Shown here: piece by piece, positions 27,645-36,506 of the stretch
Position numbering within the stretch: position 1 is the stretch's first letter
Layout of the letters: every line of letters starts with the position of its first letter
Assembly: GCA_012959805.1 (NCBI GenBank)
Contig: DUCN01000098.1
Location: 14,692-69,645, forward strand
Source of the DNA: Myxococcales bacterium
Lineage (GTDB): Bacteria; Myxococcota_A; UBA9160; UBA4427
Length of the DNA: 54,954 nucleotides
Direction of reading: 5' to 3'
Notes under the pieces: model-generated
Databases searched by the model: none
Seen by the model: only the letters and a program-made list of their open reading frames with translations
Told to the model about the DNA's origin: nothing
Position numbers and translations under genes: made by a program

Positions 27645-28688
27645 TTACAAAAGCTCATCGGCCAGAATATCGAGCGCTTCCGGCTGCATCCCGCCGATCA
27701 GCATAGTCCCAACTTCACGTCGCTTGCCGGCTTCCTTCCAGGCCTGCAATCGATCGCGAATCTTACCCTCGGACCCCACCAGATGAACGGCATCGACGAG
27801 CTCATCGGGCACCGCGGCAACCGCTTCCTTCTTCTGTCCGGACAAGAAGAGGTCCTGAATCTTCACCGCCGCCTCTTCGAAGCCGAGGCGCTTCGCGTAA
27901 TCGTTATAGAAATTCTTGTCTCGTGCACCCATGCCGCCGATATAGAGGGCCATATTCGCTTTGACCGGAGCCATGGCGCGCTCGACATCGTCGCTGAGGA
28001 TGACCGTGCATGAGGACATCACATCAAAGTTCTCAAGGCTCCGCTTGACTGCGGATTTGGCGAAACCCTTTTCCAGATGGGGCTTCAGAACTTCGTCGAA
28101 ACGTTCCGGGTCAAACATCATGGGGATGACGCCGTCCGCGACTTCCGCTGAACACGCCAGCCCATTCGGACTGATCGAAGCCGTGTAGATGGGAATCGAT
28201 GGATCACCATGAAGAATGCTCTTGAGCGGTTTGCCAAGACCCGTCGTGCCCTCGCCCGTGAGTGGAATCTGGTAGTGCGTGCCCGAAAACTCCAACGGTT
28301 TCTCGCGCGCCCAGATCTGGCGAATGATCTCGATGTACTCGCGGGTTCGTGTCAGCGGCTTGCCGTAGGGGACGCCATGAAAGCCCTCGACGACCTGCGG
28401 ACCCGATGGCCCAAGACCCAGCTTGAAGCGCCCGCCCGAAAGTTGGTTGAGCGACGTCGCTGTCATCGCTGCCATCGCCGGTGTTCGCGCGGGCATCTGC
28501 ATGATGGCCGTTCCGACATTGATCGTCTCCGTCTTGGCGGCCACCCAGGTCGCCGTCGTCACGGCGTCGTTTCCGTACGCCTCGGCCGTCCAAGCGGAAT
28601 CGAAGCCGAGCTTCTCGGCATGTCGAATGAGATCGAGGTTGAGTTGAACACGCGGTCCGAAGGACATGGCGCCGATGGCTAGTTTCAT
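27645..28688 (-). CDS. LLM-class F420-dependent oxidoreductase
   Basis: 347 residues of luciferase-like TIM-barrel. MKLAIGAMSFGP at the N-terminus, RHAEKLGFDSAWTAEAYGNDAVTT, VGTAIMQMPARTPAMAAMTATSLNQLSGGRFKLGLGPSGPQVVEG and the TREYIEIIRQIW segment are those of F420-dependent (rather than FMN-dependent) members common in mycobacteria. It transfers hydride between F420 and an alcohol, ketone or other substrate. Convergent with the RND operon. The DUF385-like protein at 37753 also points to F420 use. Confidence 0.88.
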   Translation of the reverse strand: MKLAIGAMSFGPRVQLNLDLIRHAEKLGFDSAWTAEAYGNDAVTTATWVAAKTETINVGTAIMQMPARTPAMAAMTATSLNQLSGGRFKLGLGPSGPQVVEGFHGVPYGKPLTRTREYIEIIRQIWAREKPLEFSGTHYQIPLTGEGTTGLGKPLKSILHGDPSIPIYTASISPNGLACSAEVADGVIPMMFDPERFDEVLKPHLEKGFAKSAVKRSLENFDVMSSCTVILSDDVERAMAPVKANMALYIGGMGARDKNFYNDYAKRLGFEEAAVKIQDLFLSGQKKEAVAAVPDELVDAVHLVGSEGKIRDRLQAWKEAGKRREVGTMLIGGMQPEALDILADELL

Positions 28689-28771
28689 GTGAGAATCCTC
28701 ATCTTTAGGTTTTATTGGGTTAAGGGAGCGTTCATTTCGGGCCGATGAAATTCGGCTGGTCTACGGACGCG

Positions 28772-29485
28772 TTATCGCTGCAGGGTCTTCTGGGCATTCT
28801 CTGCGAATTTCTTCGCAGCTTTTTCATCTTTCATCAGGCTCTTGACCTTGAACGGCACATCGATTCCGCGCTGACATCCCGGGCGTTCGCGAATCGCATC
28901 GAGCCAGCGTCGCATATTGGGAAGACCATCAATCGAAACGCCGGACCAGCGATAGGTTCGAACCCAACACCAGTTCGCGATATCCGCGATTGTAAACTCG
29001 CCGCCGCCAAGCCATTCGTTCTCGGAGAGGCCTCGATCGATGACTTCGAAGAGTCTCCGGGTCTCGTGCTGATAGCGATCGATTGCGGGCTGGATCTTTT
29101 CCGGAAAATATCGGTAGAAGACATTGGCCTGGCCCATCATCGGCCCGACACCGCCCATCTGAAACATCAGCCATTGCATCGTGCGCGACCGACCCTTCAA
29201 GTCCGTTGGCAGGAGTCGACCGGTTTTCTCAGCGAGATAGACCATGATCGCGCCGGTTTCGAAAACGGCAAAGCCGCTTCCGTCGGAGCGATCATTCGCC
29301 ACCTCGTGATCCACGATGACGGGAATCCGACCGTTCGGATTCAGCTTCAGAAACCATTCGCCTTTTTGCGTATTCGCCGCCAGATCGATGGCATGGCATT
29401 CATATGGGAGCTCGAGTTCTTCGAGCGTCACCGACGCCTTATGCCCATTCGGCGTTGGCGATGTATAGAGATCGATCGTTGCCAT
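28772..29485 (-). CDS. Glutathione S-transferase (Ure2p/YfcG-like)
   Basis: 237 residues. The thioredoxin-like N-terminal domain reads [24 protein letters not shown], then [16 protein letters not shown] with the cis-Pro, and [18 protein letters not shown] which binds glutathione (Glu-Thr). The C-terminal helical domain has [18 protein letters not shown] and [16 protein letters not shown]. It matches the YfcG/Ure2 class, which reduces disulfides or peroxides with glutathione. The next upstream gene on the same strand (29495) is another GST-like protein, ten bases away, so they share an operon. Confidence 0.9.
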   Translation of the reverse strand: MATIDLYTSPTPNGHKASVTLEELELPYECHAIDLAANTQKGEWFLKLNPNGRIPVIVDHEVANDRSDGSGFAVFETGAIMVYLAEKTGRLLPTDLKGRSRTMQWLMFQMGGVGPMMGQANVFYRYFPEKIQPAIDRYQHETRRLFEVIDRGLSENEWLGGGEFTIADIANWCWVRTYRWSGVSIDGLPNMRRWLDAIRERPGCQRGIDVPFKVKSLMKDEKAAKKFAENAQKTLQR

Positions 29486-29494
29486 TTTGTTCGA

Positions 29495-30493
29495 CTAACC
29501 CCGCATCGCGGCCAAACAACCCGCGCTCTCGAGAACGGCGTCGAGTTCACCATTCCCGCCTATTTCAGCATATCGCTTCCGAATTGCGATCAGCGATTTC
29601 GCATGATATTTCTGTGGCTGCTGCGTAAACGTCTTACCTGCGAGCTCGACGCTAAATTCCTCGTCTCCCGCGGCCATCGCTGTTGCGTTCGCCAGCGTCC
29701 ATGGACAGAACAAGTCACCGACCTGACTCTTCAAGAAGGGTGCAAGCGTCGCTTCCAGGTCCGTCCAGCTCTCGAACTCACCTTCGGCCGTTGGCCAGAG
29801 CATCCTATGAATCCAATCGAGAAGATTCGGCGCACTCGATTCGATCCAAGCCGCTCCGGTTGGATCCGTCCAGGCATTGTAGATCTGCCCCCAAAGCCCG
29901 AAGTCCGCAAAAGAGGGGCGACCCCCAAATAGATAGGCACGATTCGCAAAATGAATATCCAGAAGCTCGACGGCTTCTTGAAAGGATTCTTCAATCTGAG
30001 GTGCGGTGACTTCACTCGACCCCACGAAGAAGACCCGACCCGTCATGCGCTCGATGATCTGTTTTCGGATAGCGAGACGTGCCTCTTCGTTGCCCTTCGG
30101 CGCCATCGTTGCAGCGATTCGTCCGCCCGCCGAAAGACGATCTTCCTCGCGTGCCCAGCGAAGATGGAACATCCACTTGTTGCCCCATTCATCCCCGAAC
30201 TCTTCCAGCAGAAGTGATACGAATTTTGAGATGGGCTCATCGGGATGTGTCGATCGCTCTGGATATAAGGCCTCCATCGCATCCATGATCGGTGTCGAAT
30301 CTTGCAGGCCCTTCTCGTCCGGCGTCACAACGAGGGGAATGATCGGAATCTTCGCGTATTTCTGATAGTCGGCCATCGTCTCAGAATTCCGCACGATCCA
30401 CTCGTGAGGAATCTGCTTGTATCTGAAATAGGACCTGATCTTCACCGAGAATGGCGACAACTCCACTCCGTAAATGCGATAGTGATCGGACAT
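29495..30493 (-). CDS. GST-like protein with an extended C-terminal domain (paralogue of 33586-34614)
   Basis: 332 residues from ATG 30493 (GAGAGCTGCTG upstream). The N-terminal thioredoxin-like domain reads YGVELSPFSVKIRSYFRYKQIPHEW, then PIIPLVVTPDEKGLQDSTPIMDAME, as in GSTs, followed by a helical C-terminal domain with EEFGDEWGNKWMFHLRWARE and FGGRPSFADFGLWGQIYN. Total length is well above the ~220 of ordinary GSTs, with about 100 extra residues at the end (PQKYHAKSLIAIRKRYAE). The SPFS motif has Ser where classical Omega GSTs have Cys. Shares layout and many motifs with the gene at 33586. Role probably in detoxification or thiol chemistry. Confidence 0.75.
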   Translation of the reverse strand: MSDHYRIYGVELSPFSVKIRSYFRYKQIPHEWIVRNSETMADYQKYAKIPIIPLVVTPDEKGLQDSTPIMDAMEALYPERSTHPDEPISKFVSLLLEEFGDEWGNKWMFHLRWAREEDRLSAGGRIAATMAPKGNEEARLAIRKQIIERMTGRVFFVGSSEVTAPQIEESFQEAVELLDIHFANRAYLFGGRPSFADFGLWGQIYNAWTDPTGAAWIESSAPNLLDWIHRMLWPTAEGEFESWTDLEATLAPFLKSQVGDLFCPWTLANATAMAAGDEEFSVELAGKTFTQQPQKYHAKSLIAIRKRYAEIGGNGELDAVLESAGCLAAMRG

Positions 30494-30539
30494 CAGCAGC
30501 TCTCCATGAGAAAAACGAGAAGTAACGAATGTGCGGGAT

Positions 30540-31739
30540 TCAAACCCTGACTTCCCCGGCTTCGATCCGCTCGAAGGCGGCGACGTCGAGTGGCCGGTAG
30601 CGACCCTTCTCGGGATCTCGAAAGTAGAGTCGATCTGAGAGCTTGGCCGGGTCGTACCCTTCGCGAACGAGATCGACCTTTCGATGTTTGAAGGTCCCCG
30701 TGATCTCCATCTGCGGGAGAATACGAACGAAGGTCGGCCGCGCATAGGAGGCCAATCCTTCTTCGACCACGCGATCGAGCGCATCGATGTCGGAACTCTC
30801 ATTCGTGACGAGCGCGGCCATCCCGGTTCGGCCGTCCGTCCCCGGAATTCCGACACCATCGATATTCGCTTCTTCGATCCCGGCGACACCCGAGATCACT
30901 TCGGCGACCTCGCACATCATCCCGCCGGCGCTGTGATCGAGGGGAAAGCAACAATAACTACGATCATCCACTCCCAGCTTCAGTGCCTTCCAGGCCGCGA
31001 TCCCGGATGTAATTGCTTTCGAATGGCTGATTCGTGCAGCCTTCGGAAGTCCGGTCGTTCCGCTCGTGTAGATCAAGAAAAGACCATCGCTGCCCAGACG
31101 CGCGGCACGTAGCGACAAATCAACTGCGGCCGAGGATTGGTGCGTAAGCGCGGCGTCGAAACTGGTCGCGGAGGGCGCAGCCTCCTGCATCACAGCTGGA
31201 ATTGCGGCCGCATCTTCGATCCGCGCACTCGAGCTACCCGCAACCAGAACCTGTGGCTTCGTCGAAAGCTCCGGCAAAGCGGACGCCACGTGCTCCACCA
31301 TCTCGTGACCAACGATCCAATGTTCAGCATTCGCTTCCCGCATGCAATGCGCCAAGCGCTCGCCAGTCAGGTTCGTATTGAGCAGCGCCGACACGACGCC
31401 AATACGAGAGAGACCGAGCCAGATCCCAACATACTCGGACCGATTCTCCATCGAGAGCGCAACGACGTCACCGCGGGTGAGGCCTTCCCCGTTCGCCCAG
31501 TCCGCCACACGGTTGGCGAAGGCGTCGAGCTCACCCCAGGTCATGCTTCCCGAATCGCCTAGCAGCGCCGGACTCTTCGATCGACTCGTAACATGTTGTG
31601 CCAGCAGGTCCGAGTAGTCGACTTGCTTGTTGGCACCGACATTCCTCACCGCCGCGAGAATCGGAACCATCGCACGGATGACTTCGAAATCTCTTCGCGC
31701 GCTTTGAAGACTCTTGAGGATTCCCATGGTCTGTTTCAC
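30540..31739 (-). CDS. Acyl-CoA synthetase of the very-long-chain/FATP type with a large central deletion
   Basis: 399 residues, against ~590-600 in the family. The N-terminal half is normal: GDSGSMTWGELDAFANRVADW, the ATP loop YTSGTTGLPKAARISH, and YCCFPLDHSAGGMM. It then jumps at about 30915 to CEVAEVISGVAGIEEANIDGVGIPGTDGRTGMAAL, which belongs near residue 480 of full-length relatives. The missing ~190 residues hold the adenylate-binding YGSTE-like motif, the GD-L hinge and the RxxxxxxWKGEN segment. The reading frame is intact across the junction and the C-terminus is complete. It cannot activate fatty acids as drawn. It could be a real in-frame deletion or an assembly error. Confidence 0.8.
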   Translation of the reverse strand: MKQTMGILKSLQSARRDFEVIRAMVPILAAVRNVGANKQVDYSDLLAQHVTSRSKSPALLGDSGSMTWGELDAFANRVADWANGEGLTRGDVVALSMENRSEYVGIWLGLSRIGVVSALLNTNLTGERLAHCMREANAEHWIVGHEMVEHVASALPELSTKPQVLVAGSSSARIEDAAAIPAVMQEAAPSATSFDAALTHQSSAAVDLSLRAARLGSDGLFLIYTSGTTGLPKAARISHSKAITSGIAAWKALKLGVDDRSYCCFPLDHSAGGMMCEVAEVISGVAGIEEANIDGVGIPGTDGRTGMAALVTNESSDIDALDRVVEEGLASYARPTFVRILPQMEITGTFKHRKVDLVREGYDPAKLSDRLYFRDPEKGRYRPLDVAAFERIEAGEVRV

Positions 31740-31796
31740 TTGCCTCTCGTCAACATGAACTCGTTCATCATTTTTGAAACGAATCCAAAATCCGAA

Positions 31797-32867
31797 CTAC
31801 TCCGACAACACCCGAATCTCATCACTCCCCGATGGCAGCGATATCGATGTCCCATCGCGACCGAGTGTAATGGGCCCGCCATACGCATCCCGAACCCCTT
31901 TCATAAAGATCGTACTGAGCCCGGGAAGCGGCATCGGTGGCACAACATGGTAGTAGAGAAGATGGCCGACCTTCGCGGATTCCGCGATTTCGGCCGCTTC
32001 GACGGGACTTGCATGGTAGTCGAGCACATCCACCGCGATCTTGGCGACCGCGTGGTTCCCAACCATTTCCGCGGAATCTTGAATCACACCCATCAGCTCC
32101 GGCGAGATTGCTTCATGGACCAGCAAGTCGACTCCGCGCGCGTGAAGCTCGAGATTCGCACTCTTCTTGGTATCGCCGCTGACCACGACCGATCGGCCCC
32201 CGTACTCAAATCGGTATCCCACAGCAGGCCGGATGGGCGGATGCTCAACCTTGAACATCGTCACTCGCAGTCCGTCCTTCTCGAGAATGACTGTCGCCTC
32301 GCCCATCGCCGGTTCGGCGAATCGGCGGGCCGCGAAACCTGAGCCAGTAGGCGGCGCAGTCTCGGGACCATGATGCGCCGTCCGATACACGGCATCCAGG
32401 CGATAGGCTCGATTGAGTCCCTGCGCGATTCCTTCGATGCCCTCCGCGCCATAGAGCGGTAGTGGTAGGCGATGGCTACCCGCAGTCCATCGCAGAAGGC
32501 CCAACTCTCCCAAACCGTCGATGTGGTCCGAGTGGTAATGCGTAAGAAAGACGCCATCAACTTGAGGAGGCTGATAGCCCACCTCGATCAGATTTCGCGC
32601 CGCTCCCGAGCCAGCATCGACCAGATAGAGCGATTCGCCGGCCACGATGGCCAAACAAGGCCCCGATCGATCCGGATCGGGCAACGGCCCTCCGGCGCCA
32701 CACAGTGTCACATGTAAACCGTCCGGCAAGGCGGCAATCGAATCGGCAGCCAAATTGGCTTGCAGCGCAATTCGCATGACGCGAAGCGCTATCGGTCCGC
32801 GAAAGAACCACGCGACAAAGCCAAGCCCAATCACCAATAATGAAACCAAGACCCAGAATCTGCGCAC
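31797..32867 (-). CDS. Membrane-anchored metallo-beta-lactamase-fold hydrolase (RNase Z/arylsulfatase-like branch)
   Basis: 356 residues from GTG 32867, chosen because AGGGGG lies upstream and the protein then starts with a clean anchor helix (VRRFWVLVSLLVIGLGFVAWFF). The MBL motif THYHSDHIDGLGEL supplies His-x-His-x-Asp-His. Further ligands lie in VVSGDTKKS and the late HYHVVPP-like segment (LLYYHVVPP). The general form is that of the RNase Z-like MBL proteins that sit in the periplasm and act on small esters or phosphoesters, not on tRNA. Divergent from the TetR gene, with the operator in between. Confidence 0.8.
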   Translation of the reverse strand: MRRFWVLVSLLVIGLGFVAWFFRGPIALRVMRIALQANLAADSIAALPDGLHVTLCGAGGPLPDPDRSGPCLAIVAGESLYLVDAGSGAARNLIEVGYQPPQVDGVFLTHYHSDHIDGLGELGLLRWTAGSHRLPLPLYGAEGIEGIAQGLNRAYRLDAVYRTAHHGPETAPPTGSGFAARRFAEPAMGEATVILEKDGLRVTMFKVEHPPIRPAVGYRFEYGGRSVVVSGDTKKSANLELHARGVDLLVHEAISPELMGVIQDSAEMVGNHAVAKIAVDVLDYHASPVEAAEIAESAKVGHLLYYHVVPPMPLPGLSTIFMKGVRDAYGGPITLGRDGTSISLPSGSDEIRVLSE

Positions 32868-32886
32868 GGCTAATCCCCCTGATTTA

Positions 32887-32905
32887 ATGGCATTGATTAT
32901 GCCAT
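32887..32905. promoter_or_regulatory. Probable TetR operator
   Basis: ATGGCAT-TGATT-ATGCCAT is a perfect 7-base inverted repeat with a 5-base centre in the short, A+T-rich gap between the GTG of the metallo-hydrolase (32867) and the ATG of the TetR gene (32916). A site here would let the regulator control both genes. Confidence 0.6.
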
Positions 32906-32915
32906 AATATGACCC

Positions 32916-33515
32916 ATGACGACCAGTACAGATTTCCCAACGGACGGACGGGTCCAGCGCTCCGAGCGAAGTCGAAGCGCGATCGTGGGTGCGATGCTTC
33001 AATTGATTGGCGAAGGATCGCTTTCACCCACCGCTCAGAAGGTCGCAGAACGCGCGGACGTTGGCGTGCGCACCGTATTTCGGCATTTTTCCGATATGGA
33101 AACGCTCTTCGCGACCATGAATGAGCAGCTTACCACCGACGTGGAATCGCTCTTCGTCAATGAAGTCCAATCGGGACCTTTTACGGAACGCGTCGACGCT
33201 TTGATCGAACGCCGCGTTTCCATTTTCGGCAAGCTAGCCCCCTATGTTCGCTCCTCCACACTTCAGCGCTGGAGATCTACGTTCCTCCAGCAAGAACACG
33301 AGCGGACGACACGAATCTTGCGACGTGATCTGCGCCGCTGGCTTCCCGAAGTTGAGGCCGCCCCGAGCGAAGTCGCGGATGCACTCGAATTGGTCCTGTC
33401 CTTTGAGGCCTGGAATCGCCTGCGTATCGAACAGAAGCTTGGCTTGCGGCGAACCACCGCCGTCATGCGTCTCACCATTCTCGAACTGTTGAGAGAACAT
33501 ATTCGATCGCGTTGA
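32916..33515 (+). CDS. TetR-family transcriptional regulator
   Basis: 199 residues. The N-terminal helix-turn-helix runs from RSRSAIVGAMLQLIGEGSLSPTAQKVAERADVGVRTVFRHFSDMETLFATM, with the HTH recognition helix at VGVRTVFRHF. The C-terminal ligand domain is helical and not assignable to a known ligand class. It sits over the palindrome at 32887-32905 and is divergent from the metallo-hydrolase. The GST-like gene follows 70 bases later on the same strand, so the regulator probably controls both flanks. Confidence 0.9.
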   Translation: MTTSTDFPTDGRVQRSERSRSAIVGAMLQLIGEGSLSPTAQKVAERADVGVRTVFRHFSDMETLFATMNEQLTTDVESLFVNEVQSGPFTERVDALIERRVSIFGKLAPYVRSSTLQRWRSTFLQQEHERTTRILRRDLRRWLPEVEAAPSEVADALELVLSFEAWNRLRIEQKLGLRRTTAVMRLTILELLREHIRSR

Positions 33516-33585
33516 ACACGGTCGTCACCTACGCCACCCAGGTCGAACCGATTCGAAGTCACCCACAGAGTCGCAGGAGAGCTCC

Positions 33586-34614
33586 ATGACCATTGATCCG
33601 TACTCACTCGTCGGTGTTCCGGCGTCCCCATATAGCCGCAAGCTTCGGGCCGTCTTCCGATATCGCAGAATCCCGTTCCACTGGATCATCCAGGGCTCTC
33701 CGGAGGCGGCCGGTCTCCCCACGCCTAAGGTCTCTCTCATCCCACAGCTCATGATCAAGGCCGAGAATGGCGAACTCGTTGCGCGGACGGATACGACTCC
33801 GATCATTCGAGAACTTGAAGAACTCGTTCAAAACGATCGCTCCGTCATTCCCGTCGATCCTGCCCTGGCTTTTTTCGACGCACTCATCGAAGACTACGGA
33901 GACGAATGGCTCACCAAGGCGATGTTCCACTATCGATGGGCCTTTCAAGACGACATCAAGAAGGCAACCCTCGTCCTTCCCCGACTATCCGGGATGCAAT
34001 TGCCAAACGAAACACTCGAAAAGGCCGGCGAAGTATTTTCTTCGCGGCAGATCGGGCGCCTCGGCGTGGTCGGTTCGAACGACGTCACAGGACCTCTGAT
34101 CGAGGAGAGCTACCTTCGCCTACTGACGATTCTCGAGGAACATTTAGAGACGAACCGATTCGTCATGGGCCAGCGCCCAGGGGCCAGCGACTTCGGTCTC
34201 TTTGGCCAACTCACCCAGTTGGCACAATTTGACCCGACCTGCATGGCTGTCTGCCTCCAGACCGCACCACGCGTCTACGCATATACCGACATCGTCGAGG
34301 ATCTCTCTGGACTCGAGCCGAAGGACGATCAGTGGTTCGCGCGCGACGAGTTGCCCTCGACATTTCACGACCTACTGAATGAGATCGGCCGCGTTCACGC
34401 TCCCTTCTTGTTAGGCAACCACAAGGCCCTCCAGGAAGGTCTTAAACAGGTCGACTGTCTGGTCGATGGCCGAGCCTGGACTCAGAAGCCCTTTCCCTAT
34501 CAGGGGAAATGTCTCGAATGGCTACGTCGGGACTACCGAGCCCTAGAAGCGGGCGATCGAGAGTTCGTCGACAAGACTCTTGTCGGAACCGGCATCGAAA
34601 TTCTTTTCGATTAG
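33586..34614 (+). CDS. GST-like protein with an extended C-terminal domain (paralogue of 29495-30493)
   Basis: 342 residues. The N-terminus YSLVGVPASPYSRKLRAVFRYRRIPFHW matches its paralogue, with SPYS as the motif at the thioredoxin active site, followed by SLIPQLMIKAENGELVARTDTTPIIRELE. The C-terminal domain has EDYGDEWLTKAMFHYRWAF and MGQRPGASDFGLFGQLTQL, and an end segment (WTQKPFPYQGKCLEWLRRDYRAL) equal in form to that of the other copy. Located after the TetR gene. The family seems to be expanded in this organism. Confidence 0.75.
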   Translation: MTIDPYSLVGVPASPYSRKLRAVFRYRRIPFHWIIQGSPEAAGLPTPKVSLIPQLMIKAENGELVARTDTTPIIRELEELVQNDRSVIPVDPALAFFDALIEDYGDEWLTKAMFHYRWAFQDDIKKATLVLPRLSGMQLPNETLEKAGEVFSSRQIGRLGVVGSNDVTGPLIEESYLRLLTILEEHLETNRFVMGQRPGASDFGLFGQLTQLAQFDPTCMAVCLQTAPRVYAYTDIVEDLSGLEPKDDQWFARDELPSTFHDLLNEIGRVHAPFLLGNHKALQEGLKQVDCLVDGRAWTQKPFPYQGKCLEWLRRDYRALEAGDREFVDKTLVGTGIEILFD

Positions 34615-34648
34615 CAGGTTTCGAAAACGATCCGTACCGAGCTCGATA

Positions 34649-34960
34649 CGGGAGGAGCTTGGACGGCATCCAATCGAACGAATGGCTCCCTCACACTATC
34701 TAGGGGTGCACTATTACGAGCGAGTCTTGACGGGAGTCACCACTCTCTTGGTCGAGAAGGGGAAGCGATCCCTCGAAGAATTGGAAGCGCTCGCCGGTGG
34801 CGCATTCCCCCCTTTCGAATCCAATCGCACGCGAGCCCATGGCGGTGAGCTTCGCAAGGAACACACCTATCCCATCGAGTTCGAATTAAAAGTTCTTTGG
34901 GGTGATCCGAGTTCGCAAAATGAATCCGTCATCGTCGAAGTTTTAAACGAGCTGGTGTAA
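34649..34960 (+). pseudogene. Nitrile hydratase beta-subunit-like remnant
   Basis: The segment HPIERMAPSHYLGVHYYERVLTGVTTLLVEKG is very close to the middle of nitrile hydratase beta subunits (HAIERM-P-YL-SYYE-WL-ALE-LLVEKG). The C-terminal part FELKVLWGDPSSQNESVIVEVLNELV recalls the end of the family (ELWG...VYVDLW). The ~60 N-terminal residues are absent, and the stretch between the two pieces is too short, so it is truncated at one end and internally. A start at ATG 34682 would still give a 92-residue peptide. There is no alpha subunit nearby. Confidence 0.45.
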
Positions 34961-35255
34961 ATTTAGTGGCACGACGACTACGTCAATCAGATCGCCAATC
35001 AGATTCGAGCCAAAGGAGAATGAAGATGACAGCCATGATTCCGACCAGATCCAATCAAATCCTCGTGCTCGCGGCTGACGGTCGTTCAACACTCCACCGT
35101 TAGTCACAGATTTTGATGAGCATGGATCGATTCAGCAATCGATTCATGCTTCACCGCGAGTCCTTTGAAGATCGCACCCACGACCGGCTTCGCCGTCCCG
35201 TAATGGAGCACGAGAACCGCCTCGTCGTCGGCGCATTGTGGAGACTCGCCTGCCC
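34961..35255. other. Gene-free stretch between the nitrile hydratase remnant and the MFS gene
   Basis: No convincing gene. A short frame WHDDYVNQIANQIRAKGE ends at about 35024 and AGGAG is followed by ATG, but the product is only ~27 residues. It may be more debris of the nitrile hydratase locus. The rest probably holds the MFS promoter. Confidence 0.35.
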
Positions 35256-36506
35256 ATGCGAAAGCTACCTGCGCAATCCTGTTGGAATCAATTCGCGGCC
35301 CTCTGGGCCTTCCTCAATTCCGTCACATTTTCTGTCACCGGAATCTACTACGTCAATCAAGTCGGGCTGAACCCGCTCGAACTGATTCTGATCGGTACGG
35401 CGATGGAAACAGCCGCCTTTCTCTTCGAGGTGCCAACCGGCGTCGTCGCCGATGTCTATAGCCGTCGCGCATCCATCGTCTTCGGGCTCTTCCTCACGGG
35501 CGTTGCGATTCTTGTCATCGGTGCGCATCCGACATTCTGGGTCGTCACCGCCGGCGCCTTTCTTTTCGGACTCGCGTCGACGTTCATCAGTGGTGCAATC
35601 GATGCCTGGCTCGCAGACGAAATCGGCGTTGACAATATTGGTCCCGCGTACTTCCGAGGTGCCCAACTCGGCTACGCCGGTGCTTTCGTGGGCATTTTCG
35701 TTGGTGTCAGTCTTGCGACCCTCTCACTGACCCTACCGATTTTCCTTGCTGGCGGATCCATGATCGCGTTGTCTTTGTATTTCCTGTTAGGCATGCCCGA
35801 AACAGGTTTCCATCCCGTGCCTAGAGAAGGCCGGGGGTCATGGAAGGCCATGGGCACCACCTTTTCCGAAGGCATCGGCCAGATCCGCTCGAAGCCTATT
35901 CTCATAGGACTCTTCAGCATTGCTGCCGTGATGGGAATGTACAGCGAGGGCGTCGACCGGCTCTCGGAGCCCCATTTCTTGAAGAACTTCGAATTCCCCT
36001 CGATCGGTGAACTCGAGCCCGTTCTTTGGCTCGGAGCCATTCGTGCGATTGCACTTCTACTGAGCATCGCGGGCACGGCCATTACCAAACGTTATGTGGA
36101 CCCAAGCCAGTCCCGACAAGCGCGAACTGGACTCATCGTGATTACCTTCCTCGAGATTCTGGGAACCGCCGGTTTCGCGCTCTCCGGCCATTTCATCCTA
36201 GCCATCGCTTGGATCTGGCTGGCGGGTATGGCTCGCTCTGCCGCGGGTCCCATCTACCGGACCTGGTTGAATCAGAATCTCGACTCTCGCTCCCGTGCGA
36301 CGGTCCTTTCCATGAGCAGCCAGATGGATGCATTCGGGCAGATTGCCGGGGGGCCCATCGTGGGATCCATCGGGCTCGCCGTATCCCTTCGCGCGGCGCT
36401 TGGATTTTCGGCTCTCATCCTGAGCCCGGCACTCTGGATCTATACGAGACTTGGCGTTCCTAACAACGACGCCAGGATTGCCGGCTCAGATGGACTCGGT
36501 GGATGA
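35256..36506 (+). CDS. MFS transporter
   Basis: 416 residues from ATG 35256 (a GTG at 35238 would add six). Twelve hydrophobic segments are apparent. The loop between helices 2 and 3 reads FEVPTGVVADVYSRRASIVFG, a form of the MFS motif A, and an AIDAWLADEIG segment follows in helix 4. This is the pattern of small, multi-drug-like MFS proteins from bacteria that have VPTG-ADxxGRR. The substrate is not known. The last 21 bases overlap the end of the convergent gene. Confidence 0.85.
   Translation: MRKLPAQSCWNQFAALWAFLNSVTFSVTGIYYVNQVGLNPLELILIGTAMETAAFLFEVPTGVVADVYSRRASIVFGLFLTGVAILVIGAHPTFWVVTAGAFLFGLASTFISGAIDAWLADEIGVDNIGPAYFRGAQLGYAGAFVGIFVGVSLATLSLTLPIFLAGGSMIALSLYFLLGMPETGFHPVPREGRGSWKAMGTTFSEGIGQIRSKPILIGLFSIAAVMGMYSEGVDRLSEPHFLKNFEFPSIGELEPVLWLGAIRAIALLLSIAGTAITKRYVDPSQSRQARTGLIVITFLEILGTAGFALSGHFILAIAWIWLAGMARSAAGPIYRTWLNQNLDSRSRATVLSMSSQMDAFGQIAGGPIVGSIGLAVSLRAALGFSALILSPALWIYTRLGVPNNDARIAGSDGLGG

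Noticed and set aside
28745..29932. A 395-codon plus-strand frame across the GST genes
   Set aside because: Shadow frame; both minus-strand GST-like genes are well supported.
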